Positions 50,013 through 61,177 of a stretch of DNA of 64,000 bases are shown here, piece after piece (positions within the stretch are counted from its first letter, which is position 1; each line of letters opens with the position of its first letter). Position numbers and translations under genes: made by a program. Source of the stretch: Staphylococcus intermedius NCTC 11048 (lineage in GTDB: Bacteria; Bacillota; Bacilli; Staphylococcales; Staphylococcaceae); contig NZ_PPQH01000029.1 of the NCBI RefSeq assembly GCF_002902385.1, positions 62,001-126,000 of the forward strand, written 5' to 3'. Under the pieces are notes generated by a model. That model did not search any database, was not told where the DNA came from, and worked only from the letters and a program-made list of their open reading frames with translations.

Positions 50013-52361
50013 TTATTTCAATGTGGCAACTGTCACACCAAATCCACCTTCACTTGGCATACCACCTCTGAACGTAGCGACACTTTTATGACGTTTCAAA
50101 TGTTGTTGTACGCCTTTTTGTAATGCCCCCGTTCCTTTACCATGAATGATATATACATCTTCATAATTACTGAGTACGGCTTGGTCAAGATACTGATCCA
50201 GTGCAATCATCGCTTCATCATAACGATAACCTCTTAAGTCTAATTCCATTTTTACTGTAGAACGATTCGTACGTGTGACGACTTTTTTCGGTTGTGTTTT
50301 TGCTTTTTCTTTTTTCTCAAGGTCACTTAATGGTAATTTCATTTTAATAATGCCCATTTGAACGACTGCTTCGTCATCACTCAATACTTCAAGGACTTCC
50401 CCTTTTTGACCATAAGAAAGTACTTTAACTTCGTCACCCGCTTTGATTTCGTCCCATTTTTGTTTTTGTACGTTTTGCTTAATGGATTTCGCTTCATATT
50501 GATCTTCTAGGCGTTTACGTTGATCGATGAGCTCGTGTTCTTTGACTTCGGCCCCTTTTTGATCACGCATGTCACGTAATGATTTCAAAATATCATCCGC
50601 TTCTTCCATCGCCGCTTTGACACGCTGATTTGCTTTATCTTTCGCTTCCTCTATTAAACGGGCTTCCATATTTTGATATTGCTCGTACGCACGAGATAAA
50701 TCTTGATGAATTTGAGACGCTTCACGGACGAGACGATCAAGCTCAATACGTTGGTCATCCACACGTTTTGCATTTTTTTCAAGTGACGCAATCATTTCAT
50801 TAATTTCTTGTTCATCTTGACCAATCATGGATTTCGCATGGTTAATGATTTTCAAGCCAAGACCTAAACGTTTCGAAATATCAAATGCATTCGAACGCCC
50901 TGGCACACCCATTAACAGTTTGTATGTCGGACTTAAAGTATCTACATCAAATTCCACACTTGCATTCATCACACCTTCACGATTGTAACTGTACGCTTTC
51001 AATTCTGGATAGTGTGTCGTTGCCATGACAAGTGCGCCCATTTGATGCACATGGTCTAAAATACTCATCGCGAGCGCCGCACCTTCACTTGGGTCTGTCC
51101 CTGCACCAAGCTCATCAAATAAAATTAAACTCTTATCATTCGCCTCTTCTAAAATATTCACAATCGTTTTCATATGTGAAGAAAACGTAGACAATGACTG
51201 CTCAATCGACTGCTCATCACCAATGTCACAAAAGACGTTGTCAAACACACTCAACTGACTGCCATCTAGCGTCGGAATTAACAGCCCTGATTGCGCCATA
51301 AGAATAATTAAGCCTAACGTTTTTAATGTGACTGTTTTACCCCCAGTATTCGGACCGGTAATAATGACAGTTTGAATAGACGACTCAAATTCAATCGTAT
51401 TCGCTACAACTGTTTCTCGGTCAAGTAACGGATGAAATGCTTTCGGTAAATATACTTGGCGTTCTTTTGAAAATGTCGGCTTTGTCCCTTTAATTTTAGC
51501 AGCATAGCGGGCTTTACCAATTAAAAAGTCTAAATGCCCCATTATCTGTTCGGAAATTAAACACGCTTCAGCTTCTTCAGCCACTTCAGCGGTTAACTCA
51601 GCTAGAATGCGTTGGACTTCAGTTGCTTCCTCACTGCGTAGACGACTGATTTGATTGTTCAATTCAACAACAGCAGAAGGTTCAATGTAAAGTGTTTGCC
51701 CTGATGCAGATTGATCATGCACAATCCCATTAAAATCTTGTCGATACTCTGCACGCACAGGAATCACGTTACGCTCATTTCTTACCGTCACAATCGCATC
51801 AGATAACTTTTTCTGATTGCTTGTAGATTTCACGATACGATCTAATTGTGCACGGACACGTTGATTCGTTTTAGCAATACGACTTCGAATCGATTGTAAC
51901 TCCATACTTGCAGAATCGTATAAATCCTGAGTGTCACATTTTTGATGAATCGATTGATACAAATGCGTCAATACAGGAAGTTGTTGCATGTGATTATCTA
52001 AAATTTCATAATGAACGGCTTCTTCATCTTCTACAAGTTGATTATAAAAAGTTTTAAACTGATTTTGAACTTGAATCAACGCTTTAATCGCATTCAGTTC
52101 TTGTACGTTCAATGTCCCACCAATTTGTGAACGTTTAATATACGGTTGCACACGAGACAAGCCGCTCATACTTGGCAAACGATATTGATTGTAAATGTGT
52201 GAAATTTCATCCACTTCATTCATTTGATGAACGACCGTCTCATAATCTGACGATGGCGTTAATTGTTTTACTTTTTCAATCGCTAAATCACTGATGACTT
52301 CTAGCGCAATCAATGACTTGACTTTATTAAATTCCAATATTTCTAACGTTTTTTGTTTCAT
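50013..52361 (-). CDS. mutS2: Endonuclease MutS2
   Basis: 782 residues from ATG 52361 (GAGGG upstream), the usual length. ABC ATPase with Walker [18 protein letters not shown] and [16 protein letters not shown]; no mismatch-binding domain; C-terminal Smr domain starting [11 protein letters not shown] and containing [10 protein letters not shown]. Suppresses recombination and rescues collided ribosomes in relatives. Confidence 0.97.
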   Translation of the reverse strand: MKQKTLEILEFNKVKSLIALEVISDLAIEKVKQLTPSSDYETVVHQMNEVDEISHIYNQYRLPSMSGLSRVQPYIKRSQIGGTLNVQELNAIKALIQVQNQFKTFYNQLVEDEEAVHYEILDNHMQQLPVLTHLYQSIHQKCDTQDLYDSASMELQSIRSRIAKTNQRVRAQLDRIVKSTSNQKKLSDAIVTVRNERNVIPVRAEYRQDFNGIVHDQSASGQTLYIEPSAVVELNNQISRLRSEEATEVQRILAELTAEVAEEAEACLISEQIMGHLDFLIGKARYAAKIKGTKPTFSKERQVYLPKAFHPLLDRETVVANTIEFESSIQTVIITGPNTGGKTVTLKTLGLIILMAQSGLLIPTLDGSQLSVFDNVFCDIGDEQSIEQSLSTFSSHMKTIVNILEEANDKSLILFDELGAGTDPSEGAALAMSILDHVHQMGALVMATTHYPELKAYSYNREGVMNASVEFDVDTLSPTYKLLMGVPGRSNAFDISKRLGLGLKIINHAKSMIGQDEQEINEMIASLEKNAKRVDDQRIELDRLVREASQIHQDLSRAYEQYQNMEARLIEEAKDKANQRVKAAMEEADDILKSLRDMRDQKGAEVKEHELIDQRKRLEDQYEAKSIKQNVQKQKWDEIKAGDEVKVLSYGQKGEVLEVLSDDEAVVQMGIIKMKLPLSDLEKKEKAKTQPKKVVTRTNRSTVKMELDLRGYRYDEAMIALDQYLDQAVLSNYEDVYIIHGKGTGALQKGVQQHLKRHKSVATFRGGMPSEGGFGVTVATLK

Positions 52362-52376
52362 CCAATCCCTCAATTT

Positions 52377-54086
52377 CTATTCAACAGTTTTGGGTTGTGT
52401 AATAAATTTCTTAAATGCTTCACGAGACATCGTATTGATCACATCTTCTTTTTTGACGAAGCCTTTTTGTGCTGTCGCAACGCCATAATTCATAAAATTT
52501 AAATGATCGACATGATGCGCATCCGTATTAATCGTTACTTTCAAACCTGGATTTTGTCGTAACACGTCTGCACTTAAATCTAAACGTTTCGGGTTCGCAT
52601 TAATTTCGAGCACTGTCCCCGTTTCACGACATAACTCAATCAATTGTGCCATATTCGGCGCGTAACCGTCACGACGCCCAATAATGCGACCTGTTGGATG
52701 TGCAATGTGGCGAACGTATGGGTTTCGACATGCTGCTTCTAATCGCTTCATGATTTCTTCTTCTGATTGATTAAAACTTTGATGAATTGCCGCAATGACA
52801 TAATCCAGTTGTGCCAGTACTTCATCTTCGTAATCTAATCGACCATCAGGCAAAATATCCATTTCTGTTCCTGAATAAATATCAATTTCCGAGTATTCTT
52901 CATTCAACTTTTTAATTTCTTCGTTTTGTTTCAATAAGCGCTCAACTGATAAGCCATTCGCCACACGTAAGCTTTGTGAGTGATCTGTAATACACATAAA
53001 CTTGTAGCCCTTTTCAATATTCGCTTCGACCATTTCTCTTAATGAAAATGCACCATCACTCGCAGTCGTATGCATATGAAGATCACCATTAATGTCATCG
53101 AGTGTCACAATTTCTGATAAGTCTTTGTCAAATTCTGACCCGTCTTCACGCATACTTGGTTCAATCCACTTGGCACCAAAATGTTCATAAATCGCTGCTT
53201 CACTATCGAGTTGCAACAACGTACCATCTGGTTGTTCGATACCGTATTCACTTACTTTTTCGTTCGTTTGTTTCGCAATTTGTCGAATTCGAATATTATG
53301 ATCTTTAGAACCCGTGAAATGTTGCAATGTATGGTAAAACGCAGCAGGTTCAATTAAACGAAAATCGACGCCAATCGTTTCGTCATCAAAGCTCAGTTCC
53401 AGTGAGACTTTTGTTGTCCCTACTGCAACTTCTTCCACTTTTTCAGGTATCGCTAACAGTCGCTGTTGAACTTCAAGCGGCTCATTGGTACTAATAATGT
53501 AATCTAAATCTTTACTCATTTCTTTCTTACGACGAAAACTTCCCGCTACTTCAAAACGCTCAATCGCTTCAATCGATTGGAGGTGCTTCGTAATGAGTGC
53601 ATTTAATCCTTTCATCGTATCAATAGGGTAAGCATCTTTTTTAGCGCCTAATTCACGAACAGCTTCTAAATATTTTTCTTCTGTTTTCTTACCAAAGCCA
53701 TCTAATGCGCTAATTTCATGGTTTTCACATGCTTTTTGAAATGATTCTTTATCCGTAATATTCAGTTCTTGATAAAGACGTGCAATACGTTTACTGCCGA
53801 GCCCTTTAATTTTCAATAACGGAATTAAACCACTTGGCACTTCTTCCTTTAATGCATTCAGTGTTGGTGATTCTCCCGTTTCTAAAAAAGTATTGATGAC
53901 TTCCCCTACACCTTTGCCAATATTTTTCAGTGCTGTCACATCTTCAATTTGATCGATCGTACGTTCATCTGCTTCTAAACTTTGTACAGCTTTACGATAT
54001 GCAGAGACTTTGAACGTATTTTCTCCCTTTAACTCCATATAAGTCGCGATTTCTTCTAATAAACGAATTACATCTTTCTTAGTCAT
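52377..54086 (-). CDS. polX: DNA polymerase X family protein with PHP domain
   Basis: 569 residues. N-terminal helix-hairpin-helix and Pol beta-like nucleotidyltransferase (GSFRRKKEMSKDLDYI), then C-terminal PHP phosphoesterase with DLHMHTTASDGAFS and CITDHSQS metal sites, and INTDAHHVDHL at the end. Base-excision repair polymerase/exonuclease. Confidence 0.95.
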   Translation of the reverse strand: MTKKDVIRLLEEIATYMELKGENTFKVSAYRKAVQSLEADERTIDQIEDVTALKNIGKGVGEVINTFLETGESPTLNALKEEVPSGLIPLLKIKGLGSKRIARLYQELNITDKESFQKACENHEISALDGFGKKTEEKYLEAVRELGAKKDAYPIDTMKGLNALITKHLQSIEAIERFEVAGSFRRKKEMSKDLDYIISTNEPLEVQQRLLAIPEKVEEVAVGTTKVSLELSFDDETIGVDFRLIEPAAFYHTLQHFTGSKDHNIRIRQIAKQTNEKVSEYGIEQPDGTLLQLDSEAAIYEHFGAKWIEPSMREDGSEFDKDLSEIVTLDDINGDLHMHTTASDGAFSLREMVEANIEKGYKFMCITDHSQSLRVANGLSVERLLKQNEEIKKLNEEYSEIDIYSGTEMDILPDGRLDYEDEVLAQLDYVIAAIHQSFNQSEEEIMKRLEAACRNPYVRHIAHPTGRIIGRRDGYAPNMAQLIELCRETGTVLEINANPKRLDLSADVLRQNPGLKVTINTDAHHVDHLNFMNYGVATAQKGFVKKEDVINTMSREAFKKFITQPKTVE

Positions 54087-54158
54087 CTCATCACCTCATT
54101 AAAAAAGAGGGTGAAACCATGTGACAACACATATCAGTCTCAGCCTCGTTCGTCTGTT

Positions 54159-54680
54159 TTATTTCAAATTCAATGTAAATTCTGATAAAAAGGGTATGTC
54201 GGTAATCCACCATTGGGCCACATGTGATTGTGCAAGTGCATATTGTATCATCTCATTTGGATACAATGCAGTGACATAACAAGCAAAATGTATAAAAATA
54301 ATGCCCGAACAACAAGCGAAACATGCGCCTACTATTCTACTGGACCATCCAAGACGTTGCAATGCAAACACACCATTAAAACTGCCAATCGCAAAATACA
54401 ACATCGTTTTTACAATCAATACAAGCAAAAGGAATACGATGACATCATTGAATCGCATTTCAGGATGCTCGATATTCATCGCAAATTGCGTATCAAAAGC
54501 AACCGTTCTTGGATAAGGAATAAACAACCTAAAATAGTGACTGAGTGGTTGATAAAATTGAGCTGCAACCCATAATGAAAAATATGTACTCCCAAAATGT
54601 AACGCACTGACTTTCCATCCTCTATGAAAGCCTGTCATTGCAAAAAGTAGCAAGACGATTATAATCAATAGTAGATACAC
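54159..54680 (-). CDS. cvpA: CvpA family membrane protein
   Basis: 173 residues with four predicted membrane helices, starting MYLLLIIIVLLLFAMTGFHRGWK, the CvpA-type G-x-x-RGW motif. Between zapA and polX as in S. aureus. Role in envelope homeostasis is uncertain. Confidence 0.85.
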   Translation of the reverse strand: MYLLLIIIVLLLFAMTGFHRGWKVSALHFGSTYFSLWVAAQFYQPLSHYFRLFIPYPRTVAFDTQFAMNIEHPEMRFNDVIVFLLLVLIVKTMLYFAIGSFNGVFALQRLGWSSRIVGACFACCSGIIFIHFACYVTALYPNEMIQYALAQSHVAQWWITDIPFLSEFTLNLK

Positions 54681-54681
54681 A

Positions 54682-54948
54682 TTAGTGACCTCTATGTTTT
54701 AAACGTTGAATTTCTTCTCTTAACAGTGCATTTTCTTCCTCTAGTAACACGAGTTCATGCATTACATTAACCGCAGTCAGTACAGCTTTTCGCACAGAAT
54801 CGAGTCCTGCGTTTCGACGTCCCAACTCTCGAATTTTACCATCTACTAAGTCAGCGACATAACGAATACGTTCAGGATCATCTTCCCCTAAAATCGTATA
54901 GTTTTGATCATTAATCGTTACATTGATTCGGTTTTTAAACTCACCCAT
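54682..54948 (-). CDS. zapA: Cell division protein ZapA
   Basis: 88 residues from ATG 54948 (AGGTGAG upstream; a GTG two codons earlier overlaps that site). FKNRINVTINDQNYTILG then RYVADLVDGKI and a C-terminal coiled coil. Stabilises the FtsZ ring. Confidence 0.92.
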   Translation of the reverse strand: MGEFKNRINVTINDQNYTILGEDDPERIRYVADLVDGKIRELGRRNAGLDSVRKAVLTAVNVMHELVLLEEENALLREEIQRLKHRGH

Positions 54949-55090
54949 CTTCACTCACCTAGCCTTATTATCTTTTTGATTGATCATGGTACATTATACA
55001 CGAGTTGATCTTATTTGTGTATCATCATTGTTCCAGTCTTATTGAATCTATGTTACCATTTGAAAGTAAAAAAAGAAGTGGAGTGATCAC

Positions 55091-56029
55091 ATGTCAAATA
55101 TTGTTAAAAAGCTCAATCCAAGTGAAATCGAGCAACTCTTGCAACGACTTCAACTCGACACAGAAAATCTTCCTACTGGCATGCGTGCACGAGCGAAATA
55201 TGAAGGGGTCACTATCAGTATTTATCATTCACAAAAAGTGATGTTTCAAGGCAAAAATGCAGAAGCTGTATGTTTTAAATTATTGGGCGAATCCATCGTA
55301 GCATCAGAAACGACAAAAGAAGCTAAAAAGAAAAAAGCAACTTCAACAAATACCATCGCATATAATACCCATAGTTGTATCGGAAGTGATGAAGCAGGAA
55401 GTGGCGATTATTTCGGACCTTTAACGGTTTGTGCGTCTTACGTTTCTGCACAACATATTCCTGTTTTGAAAGAATTAGGTGTCGATGATTCCAAACGTTT
55501 AACTGATAAAAAAATTGTTGAATTAGCGGAACAACTCGTCACATTTTTACCGCATTCTTTACTCGTTTTAGACAATCCGAAATACAATGAACGGAAACAA
55601 CTCGGATGGTCGCAGGTAAAAATGAAAGCTGTTTTACATAATGTATGTATTAAAAATGTTTTAAAGAAAGTGGATGTAAATGCGGTCGATTATATTGTGA
55701 TTGATCAGTTTGCGAAACGCGAGGTTTACGAACACTATGTTTTAGGTGAAGTGCCGGAGCGTCAGAAAACGAAATATGAGACGAAGGGTGAATCGAAGTC
55801 ATTGGCGATTGCGGCGGCGAGTATTATTTCACGGTATGCTTTTGTGAAACATATGGATCAGTTGTCGAAACGGTATCGGATGGAGATTTTGAAAGGTGCG
55901 AGTCATAAGGTAGATGTGACGGCGGCAAAAGTGATTGAGAAGTATGGGGTTGAGGTGCTTGATGGGATAAGTAAAAGTCATTTTAGTAACCGAAATAAAG
56001 CGTTGGCACTGGTGAATTCAAAGCGTTGA
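55091..56029 (+). CDS. rnhC: Ribonuclease HIII
   Basis: 312 residues. N-terminal TBP-like substrate-binding domain, then the catalytic RNase H domain with [14 protein letters not shown] (Asp, Glu), [21 protein letters not shown] and [14 protein letters not shown]. Divergent from zapA; removes RNA from RNA/DNA hybrids. Confidence 0.96.
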   Translation: MSNIVKKLNPSEIEQLLQRLQLDTENLPTGMRARAKYEGVTISIYHSQKVMFQGKNAEAVCFKLLGESIVASETTKEAKKKKATSTNTIAYNTHSCIGSDEAGSGDYFGPLTVCASYVSAQHIPVLKELGVDDSKRLTDKKIVELAEQLVTFLPHSLLVLDNPKYNERKQLGWSQVKMKAVLHNVCIKNVLKKVDVNAVDYIVIDQFAKREVYEHYVLGEVPERQKTKYETKGESKSLAIAAASIISRYAFVKHMDQLSKRYRMEILKGASHKVDVTAAKVIEKYGVEVLDGISKSHFSNRNKALALVNSKR

Positions 56030-56070
56030 TTGGGGTTATGAACACTTGTTGACAGTAGGCGTTGCAACCT

Positions 56071-56213
56071 TAGATTGCTTGAATCGCGCTGCGCTTTCCT
56101 AGGGGCTGGCCCTTCAACTAAATTCGGCTTGATTGAAATAGGCATTTGTTTGAAGCCAAATTGGATTTTCCGGGCCAGCTGATCCCTCAGGAGTCTTGCG
56201 CGATTCTTGCAAT
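56071..56213. repeat. Large imperfect inverted repeat downstream of rnhC
   Basis: Left arm from AGATTGCTTGAATCGCGC (56071) to GGCTTGA (56133); right arm from TGAAGCC (56151) to GCGCGATTCTTGCAATCT (56213). Arms of about 60 bases share CTGGCCC and CCTNAGGG blocks and the ends pair almost perfectly. No coding capacity I trust. Could be a non-coding RNA, a bidirectional terminator or a repeated mobile element. Confidence 0.6.
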
Positions 56214-56222
56214 CTTTGCTGC

Positions 56223-56403
56223 TTTTCTGTTTTTTCAACATGTGAATGACTTTAATCCTTACCTCTTTGACTCAGTGCGCATCTGCTTTTCTTTCGATTA
56301 CTATTTTCTTAATCAACGTCTTTTGTCATTGAATCTCAACTTCTTAATATTGATGATTCATGTGTTTTTTCTGTTTTTCAACATGTGAATGACTTTAATC
56401 CTT
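56223..56403 (+). repeat. Pair of direct repeats of about 37 bp
   Basis: A block reading TTTTCTGTTTTTCAACATG then TGAATGACTTTAATCCTT occurs at 56223-56260 and, with one base less in the T run, at 56367-56403. Both are in the non-coding stretch 56,030-56,619, which otherwise holds the inverted repeat and a promoter. Confidence 0.75.
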
Positions 56404-56559
56404 TCCCCCTTTGATTTACTAAGCATCTAGTTATCTTTAGCCTTCTTTGATCTATTGCTTCTCTCTTACGTTTTGATAGACGATTTTTCAATTTTATTCA
56501 TTTTTGCTTTTTGCGAATCAAAATTTATACTTTATTTGCTCATTTGGACTTTTACATTT

Positions 56560-56592
56560 TACTTCAAAGTGTGTTTCCATGTATAATAAATC
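56560..56592 (+). promoter_or_regulatory. Promoter of the MerB-like gene
   Basis: TATAAT lies at about 56583 with a weak TTACTT-type -35 seventeen bases upstream; transcription would start some 30 bases before the TTG start codon. Confidence 0.5.
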
Positions 56593-56619
56593 GAAACAAT
56601 TACGATTTGAGGGATTGAC

Positions 56620-57213
56620 TTGAATTTTACGCATGGTTTAACTGAAGCAGAGAATGACTTAAGACTTGAGATGATTCACTATATTTGCCGCAACCCAGAA
56701 ACACCTTTTAAAGTAAAGCCTAAATATCAAACACTCATCGACAAAAATGTTGTTGTTGCTGAAAATGGTGAATTGATTTCTATTTATCCGATTTCACTTA
56801 AAGCAACGAATAAAAAAGTATACACAAATCAAAAAACGTCGCCAGTATTTGCAATGTGTGCGATTGATGCGATAGGTGTGCATTATACGATTCATTCGAA
56901 TATCACGATTGAGAGTGAAGACGAATTGACGCACACACCCATCCACCTTGAAATGAAAGACGGACATATCATCAATCGAAATGAACACGACGTTTTTGTT
57001 TTATATAAAGATGTGCTGAAAAAAGAAAATTGCAATGTTGACTGTTGTCCTTATATTCACTTTTTTACAAGCGAGCAAAATGCCCTAGAATATCTTAAAC
57101 AAGTTCAATATACGGGACCTTATCAAATATTAAATTTAGATGAAGCGAATGAAACCGCTAAAGCATTATTTCGATATCAGCCAGTGGAATGTGGTCACTG
57201 TTGTCAATCATGA
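56620..57213 (+). CDS. MerB-like (alkylmercury lyase family) protein
   Basis: 197 residues from TTG 56620 (GAGGGA eight bases upstream). Cys80 and Asp83 in FAMCAIDAIG and Cys143 in VDCCPYIHFFTS match the spacing of the organomercurial lyase residues Cys96, Asp99 and Cys159. The C-terminus has another pair (CGHCC). No merA, merR or transport gene is nearby, so a mercury role is doubtful; it may use the fold for other metal or thiol chemistry. Confidence 0.75.
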   Translation: MNFTHGLTEAENDLRLEMIHYICRNPETPFKVKPKYQTLIDKNVVVAENGELISIYPISLKATNKKVYTNQKTSPVFAMCAIDAIGVHYTIHSNITIESEDELTHTPIHLEMKDGHIINRNEHDVFVLYKDVLKKENCNVDCCPYIHFFTSEQNALEYLKQVQYTGPYQILNLDEANETAKALFRYQPVECGHCCQS

Positions 57214-57256
57214 GGCTATCATTTAAAGTGCATCTTCATATAACGAACCAGCTCAA

Positions 57257-57294
57257 AAAAACACCAAGCAACTTCACGCGTTACTTGGTGTTTC
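57257..57294. terminator. Bidirectional terminator between merB-like gene and pheT
   Basis: AAACACCAAG and CTTGGTGTTT form a 10-bp stem with A and T runs on both sides, serving the convergent genes. Confidence 0.85.
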
Positions 57295-57307
57295 ATATTT
57301 TTACTTA

Positions 57308-59713
57308 TTAGCCACGCAATGTCGCACCTTGAGCTTCTAACGCTGCAAGAATCGTTTCATGAACTTTTGTGACTTGCTCTTCTGTTAATGTATTATTCTC
57401 ATCTAAGTAAGCTAAACGAATCGCAACAGATTTTTTACCCGCTTCCATATGTTCGCCTTCATACACATCAAATACATGTGCATCTTTCAAAATAGAACCA
57501 CCATTTTGATGAATCGTTTGAATAAGGCTTGCGGCACGCACTTCTGAATCTACTACGAGTGCAATGTCACGTGTTACACCAGGGAATTTCGGAATCGGTT
57601 GATAATTGATATAGCCGACTGATTGTTGCATGATTTTTTCGTAATTCAGTTCAAAAACATACGTACGACCTAAATCATATGTTTTCGCGACTGTTGGATG
57701 TAACTCACCGATAAAACCAATTGCTTCTCCATTTAAAGTCACTGCAGCTGTACGACCTGGATGAAGTCCATCGATTTGCGTTGTTTCATATTCGAAACGT
57801 AATGCGAGCTGATCAGCAATACGTTCAACCATACCTTTCACAAGATAAAAATCAACAACTTCTTTTTTACCTTGCCATGGATTCGATACGTATTCTCCCG
57901 TCATAATCCCACTTAAATATTCCACTTGTTCAGGTAACGTTTCGCCTTCTTGACCGAAAAAGACATTTCCTATTTCATATAGTGCAATATCTTGATTTTT
58001 ACGTGCAACGTTATATTGTGTTGCATCAATCAAATGTGGAATTAAACTTTGGCGTAATGTTGAATGGGCTTCACTCATAGGCATCAACAACTCCACCGTG
58101 TCATGTGTTGCTGTTGTAAAGGCTGTTGCACGTTCACGATCTACTAATGAGTACGTGATTGCTTGTGATAAACCTGCCCCTTCTAATGTACGTTTCACGA
58201 CACGTGTTTTACGTTGGCGGTCAGTAAGCGCACCACTTGTCACATCTTCAAATACAGGTAATGTAGATGGAATATTGTCATAACCGTAAATACGTGCGAT
58301 TTCTTCAATTAAATCCGCTTCAATTGTAATATCGCGACGACGTGATGGGACTTTCACATGAATGTCGTTGTTCGTGATTTCTGTGTTAAAGCCGAGTTGT
58401 TCAAATACACGTACGATATCTTCTTCTGTTAAATCGAAACCGACCGTACGATTCACTTTATCCGCTGTAATGGTAATGTCCGTCACCAATTCACCTAAAT
58501 CACCATCTGTCACACGGCCGTCTAACACTTGACCTTGTGCTAATGTTTCGAGTAAATAACATGCACGGTCTACAGCTTCATCTAAAAATTCTGTCGCGAT
58601 ACCTTTTTCGAAACGACTTGACGATTCACTGCGCAAGTTCAAACGTCTTGATGTGTGGCGAATTGCGACAGGGTTGAAAATCGCACCTTCCACAACGACA
58701 TTTTTCGTTTCTGGTGTCACTTCAGAGAAATCGCCACCCATGACGCCACCAAGTGCAATTGGCTGTTGACCATTCGTAATGACGATATCACTTGATAATA
58801 GTTCACGTTCTTGATCATCTAAAGTTGTCATTTTTTCGTTTTCATGTGCGAGTCGAACGACAATATCATTAGAACCGATATGATCTTTGTCAAACATGTG
58901 TAACGGTTGGCCGTATTCTAACATCACATAGTTTGAAATATCGACTACGTTATTGATTGGGCGAATGCCTGCTTTCATTAAACGCGCTTGCATCCATTCC
59001 GGTGATGGTGCAATTTGGACATTTTCAACGACACGTGCACTGTAATATGGCACTTGCGTTGTATCTTCTACTTTTACCGTTAACGTTTCTTGTGCTAGCT
59101 TTGATTGTGCTGTCACCGTTGTTTCAGGTTTAACCACTTTTTTATCGTACAATGCAGCTGCCTCATAAGCTGTTCCAATCATACTTAAAGCATCTGCACG
59201 GTTCGGTGTTAAGTCAAATTCCATCATTTGGTCATCTAAATACAACGCTTTTAATGCATCTGTACCTGGTTCGATGGCAGTCGCAAATTGATAAATACCA
59301 TCTTCAAATGCTTTCGGTACAACATTGCTTGGTAGACCGATCTCTTGAAGTGAACAAATCATGCCTTCAGACACTTGGCCTCGTAATTTAGCACGCTTAA
59401 TTTTAATACCACCTGGTAAACGACCGCCTACTTTTGCGACGATCACCGTTTGACCAGCACCTACGTTCGGCGCACCACAAACAATTTGTACAGGGGCGTC
59501 TTCACCGATATTCACTTGGCAAATGTTGAGTTTATCCGCATCTGGATGGGGTGCAATGTCCTCAACATATCCGACCACTAAATTTTTAATATCTTTCGTA
59601 AAGTCTTGGATATCATCGACTTCAATCCCAGTACGTGTAATACGTTCAGCCAATGCTTCAACCGAAACATCTAAATCTACATATGTTTCTAACCATTCTT
59701 TAGATATTAACAT
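57308..59713 (-). CDS. pheT: Phenylalanyl-tRNA synthetase beta subunit
   Basis: 801 residues from ATG 59713 (AGGTGA seven bases upstream). N-terminal tRNA-binding domain [16 protein letters not shown]3/B4 editing domain, B5 domain with [12 protein letters not shown], and the C-terminal FDX-ACB domain starting [15 protein letters not shown]. Overlaps pheS by 14 bases. Confidence 0.97.
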   Translation of the reverse strand: MLISKEWLETYVDLDVSVEALAERITRTGIEVDDIQDFTKDIKNLVVGYVEDIAPHPDADKLNICQVNIGEDAPVQIVCGAPNVGAGQTVIVAKVGGRLPGGIKIKRAKLRGQVSEGMICSLQEIGLPSNVVPKAFEDGIYQFATAIEPGTDALKALYLDDQMMEFDLTPNRADALSMIGTAYEAAALYDKKVVKPETTVTAQSKLAQETLTVKVEDTTQVPYYSARVVENVQIAPSPEWMQARLMKAGIRPINNVVDISNYVMLEYGQPLHMFDKDHIGSNDIVVRLAHENEKMTTLDDQERELLSSDIVITNGQQPIALGGVMGGDFSEVTPETKNVVVEGAIFNPVAIRHTSRRLNLRSESSSRFEKGIATEFLDEAVDRACYLLETLAQGQVLDGRVTDGDLGELVTDITITADKVNRTVGFDLTEEDIVRVFEQLGFNTEITNNDIHVKVPSRRRDITIEADLIEEIARIYGYDNIPSTLPVFEDVTSGALTDRQRKTRVVKRTLEGAGLSQAITYSLVDRERATAFTTATHDTVELLMPMSEAHSTLRQSLIPHLIDATQYNVARKNQDIALYEIGNVFFGQEGETLPEQVEYLSGIMTGEYVSNPWQGKKEVVDFYLVKGMVERIADQLALRFEYETTQIDGLHPGRTAAVTLNGEAIGFIGELHPTVAKTYDLGRTYVFELNYEKIMQQSVGYINYQPIPKFPGVTRDIALVVDSEVRAASLIQTIHQNGGSILKDAHVFDVYEGEHMEAGKKSVAIRLAYLDENNTLTEEQVTKVHETILAALEAQGATLRG

Positions 59714-60770
59714 GTTGTTCACCTCTATCTTCTACTGCTTTAAATTGATTTAAGAAACGGATGTCGTTCGTATAGAAATGACGAATGTCTTCAATACCGT
59801 ATTTCAACATCGCGATACGATCTGGTCCCATACCAAATGCAAATCCTGAATATTTTTTCGAATCAAATCCTGCCATTTCAAGTACGTTCGGATGTACCAT
59901 ACCCGCACCTAAAATTTCGATCCATCCTGTATGTTTACACACGTTACAGCCTTTTCCTTTACATTTGAAACATGATACGTCGACTTCAACAGATGGCTCT
60001 GTAAATGGGAAATAGCTTGGTCGTAAACGAATTTCACGATCTGCACCAAAAAGTGATTTTGCCAATAATTCGAGTGTACCTTTTAAATCACTCATTTTAA
60101 TATTTTCATCCACTACAAGGCCTTCGATTTGTGTAAATTGATGACTATGTGTCGCATCATCCGAGTCACGACGGTACACTTTACCTGGACAAATGATTTT
60201 CACTGGACCTTGCCCATTACGTTGCTCCATTGTACGCGCTTGTACTGGAGAGGTGTGGGTACGTAATAACACTTCTTCAGTAATATAGAAACTATCCTGC
60301 ATATCACGTGCTGGATGTGATTTTGGTAAGTTGAGCGCTTCGAAGTTGTAATAATCTTGTTCTACTTCATAGCCCGTTACAATTTCATAACCTAAACCTA
60401 AAAATAAGTCTTCAATTTCTTCAACTGTGCGCGTTAGTGGATGTTGTGCCCCTGTTGCAACTGTACGTCCTGGTAATGTCACATCGATAGACTCTTCAGC
60501 AAGCTGTTGGTTTAATTGTGCTTCAGCAAGAATCGTTTGACGTTCAGTAATCGCCCCTTCAATCGCTTGACGTACTTCATTGACACTTTGTCCATAAGCT
60601 GGGCGATCTTCTTTTGGCAAGTCTTTCATTTGTTTCATTAGACCTGTCACTTGACCCTTTTTACCTAAATATTTGACTTTGACATCTTGTAACGCTTTTT
60701 CATCTTGTGCTTGTTCAATATCAGTCATTGCTTCATTTTTGATTTGAATCATTGCTTCATTTTGCACCAT
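59700..60770 (-). CDS. pheS: Phenylalanyl-tRNA synthetase alpha subunit
   Basis: 356 residues from ATG 60770, seven bases after AGGAGG. Class II motifs: [32 protein letters not shown] (motif 2), and [16 protein letters not shown] (motif 3). Zinc-like [17 protein letters not shown] is present. Under control of the upstream T-box. Confidence 0.97.
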   Translation of the reverse strand: MVQNEAMIQIKNEAMTDIEQAQDEKALQDVKVKYLGKKGQVTGLMKQMKDLPKEDRPAYGQSVNEVRQAIEGAITERQTILAEAQLNQQLAEESIDVTLPGRTVATGAQHPLTRTVEEIEDLFLGLGYEIVTGYEVEQDYYNFEALNLPKSHPARDMQDSFYITEEVLLRTHTSPVQARTMEQRNGQGPVKIICPGKVYRRDSDDATHSHQFTQIEGLVVDENIKMSDLKGTLELLAKSLFGADREIRLRPSYFPFTEPSVEVDVSCFKCKGKGCNVCKHTGWIEILGAGMVHPNVLEMAGFDSKKYSGFAFGMGPDRIAMLKYGIEDIRHFYTNDIRFLNQFKAVEDRGEQHVNI

Positions 60771-60879
60771 TGTCATTCCTCCTTTTAATCTTTAACGCCA
60801 TTCATACTGAAACCTCTTTACCACACTTCATCATGTCAAATGTCGGATGTGTCTTGTATCCTCAATCACATCACACACA

Positions 60880-61134
60880 AATAAAAAAGACTCCGCCCGC
60901 ACTATTGGGACGAAATCTCTTCCGTGGTACCACCCAGTTTTATGTATCCAAGACACATACACTCTGAATTCATATTGATAACGGATTTTACTTCCGACTT
61001 AAATCTCTTTAAGTAGCTAAAAAGGTGAAAAAAACTATGTAGATTGAGCCCAACTCACAGTTCATGTCAGACTTCCCTGAACAATCTCGATAATAGTTTA
61101 CGTCTTTTTATCAGCAGTTTGTTGAATTGTTAAT
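60880..61134 (-). promoter_or_regulatory. Phe T-box riboswitch leader of pheST
   Basis: The T-box core GGGTGGTACCACGG is at 60936-60922, and a terminator stem (GATTTCGTCCC with GGGCGGAGTC, then TTTTTT) follows. Upstream, AACTAT and ATAGTT pair to form stem I, leaving a bulge TTTTTTCACC with UUC at 61029-61027 as the likely phenylalanine specifier. Uncharged tRNA-Phe should stabilise the antiterminator and turn on pheST. Confidence 0.92.
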
Positions 61135-61140
61135 ACGTCT

Positions 61141-61169
61141 ATTATATACATGCGTCCATTAAGGGTCAA
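61141..61169 (-). promoter_or_regulatory. pheST promoter
   Basis: Minus strand TTGACC, 17 nt, TATAAT. It lies just beyond the stop of the methyltransferase gene and starts the T-box leader. Confidence 0.88.
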
Positions 61170-61177
61170 CCCAAAGT

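Noticed and set aside
55978-56241. 87-codon minus-strand frame overlapping the rnhC end
   Set aside because: Covers the inverted repeat, has no ribosome site and no homology that I recognise.
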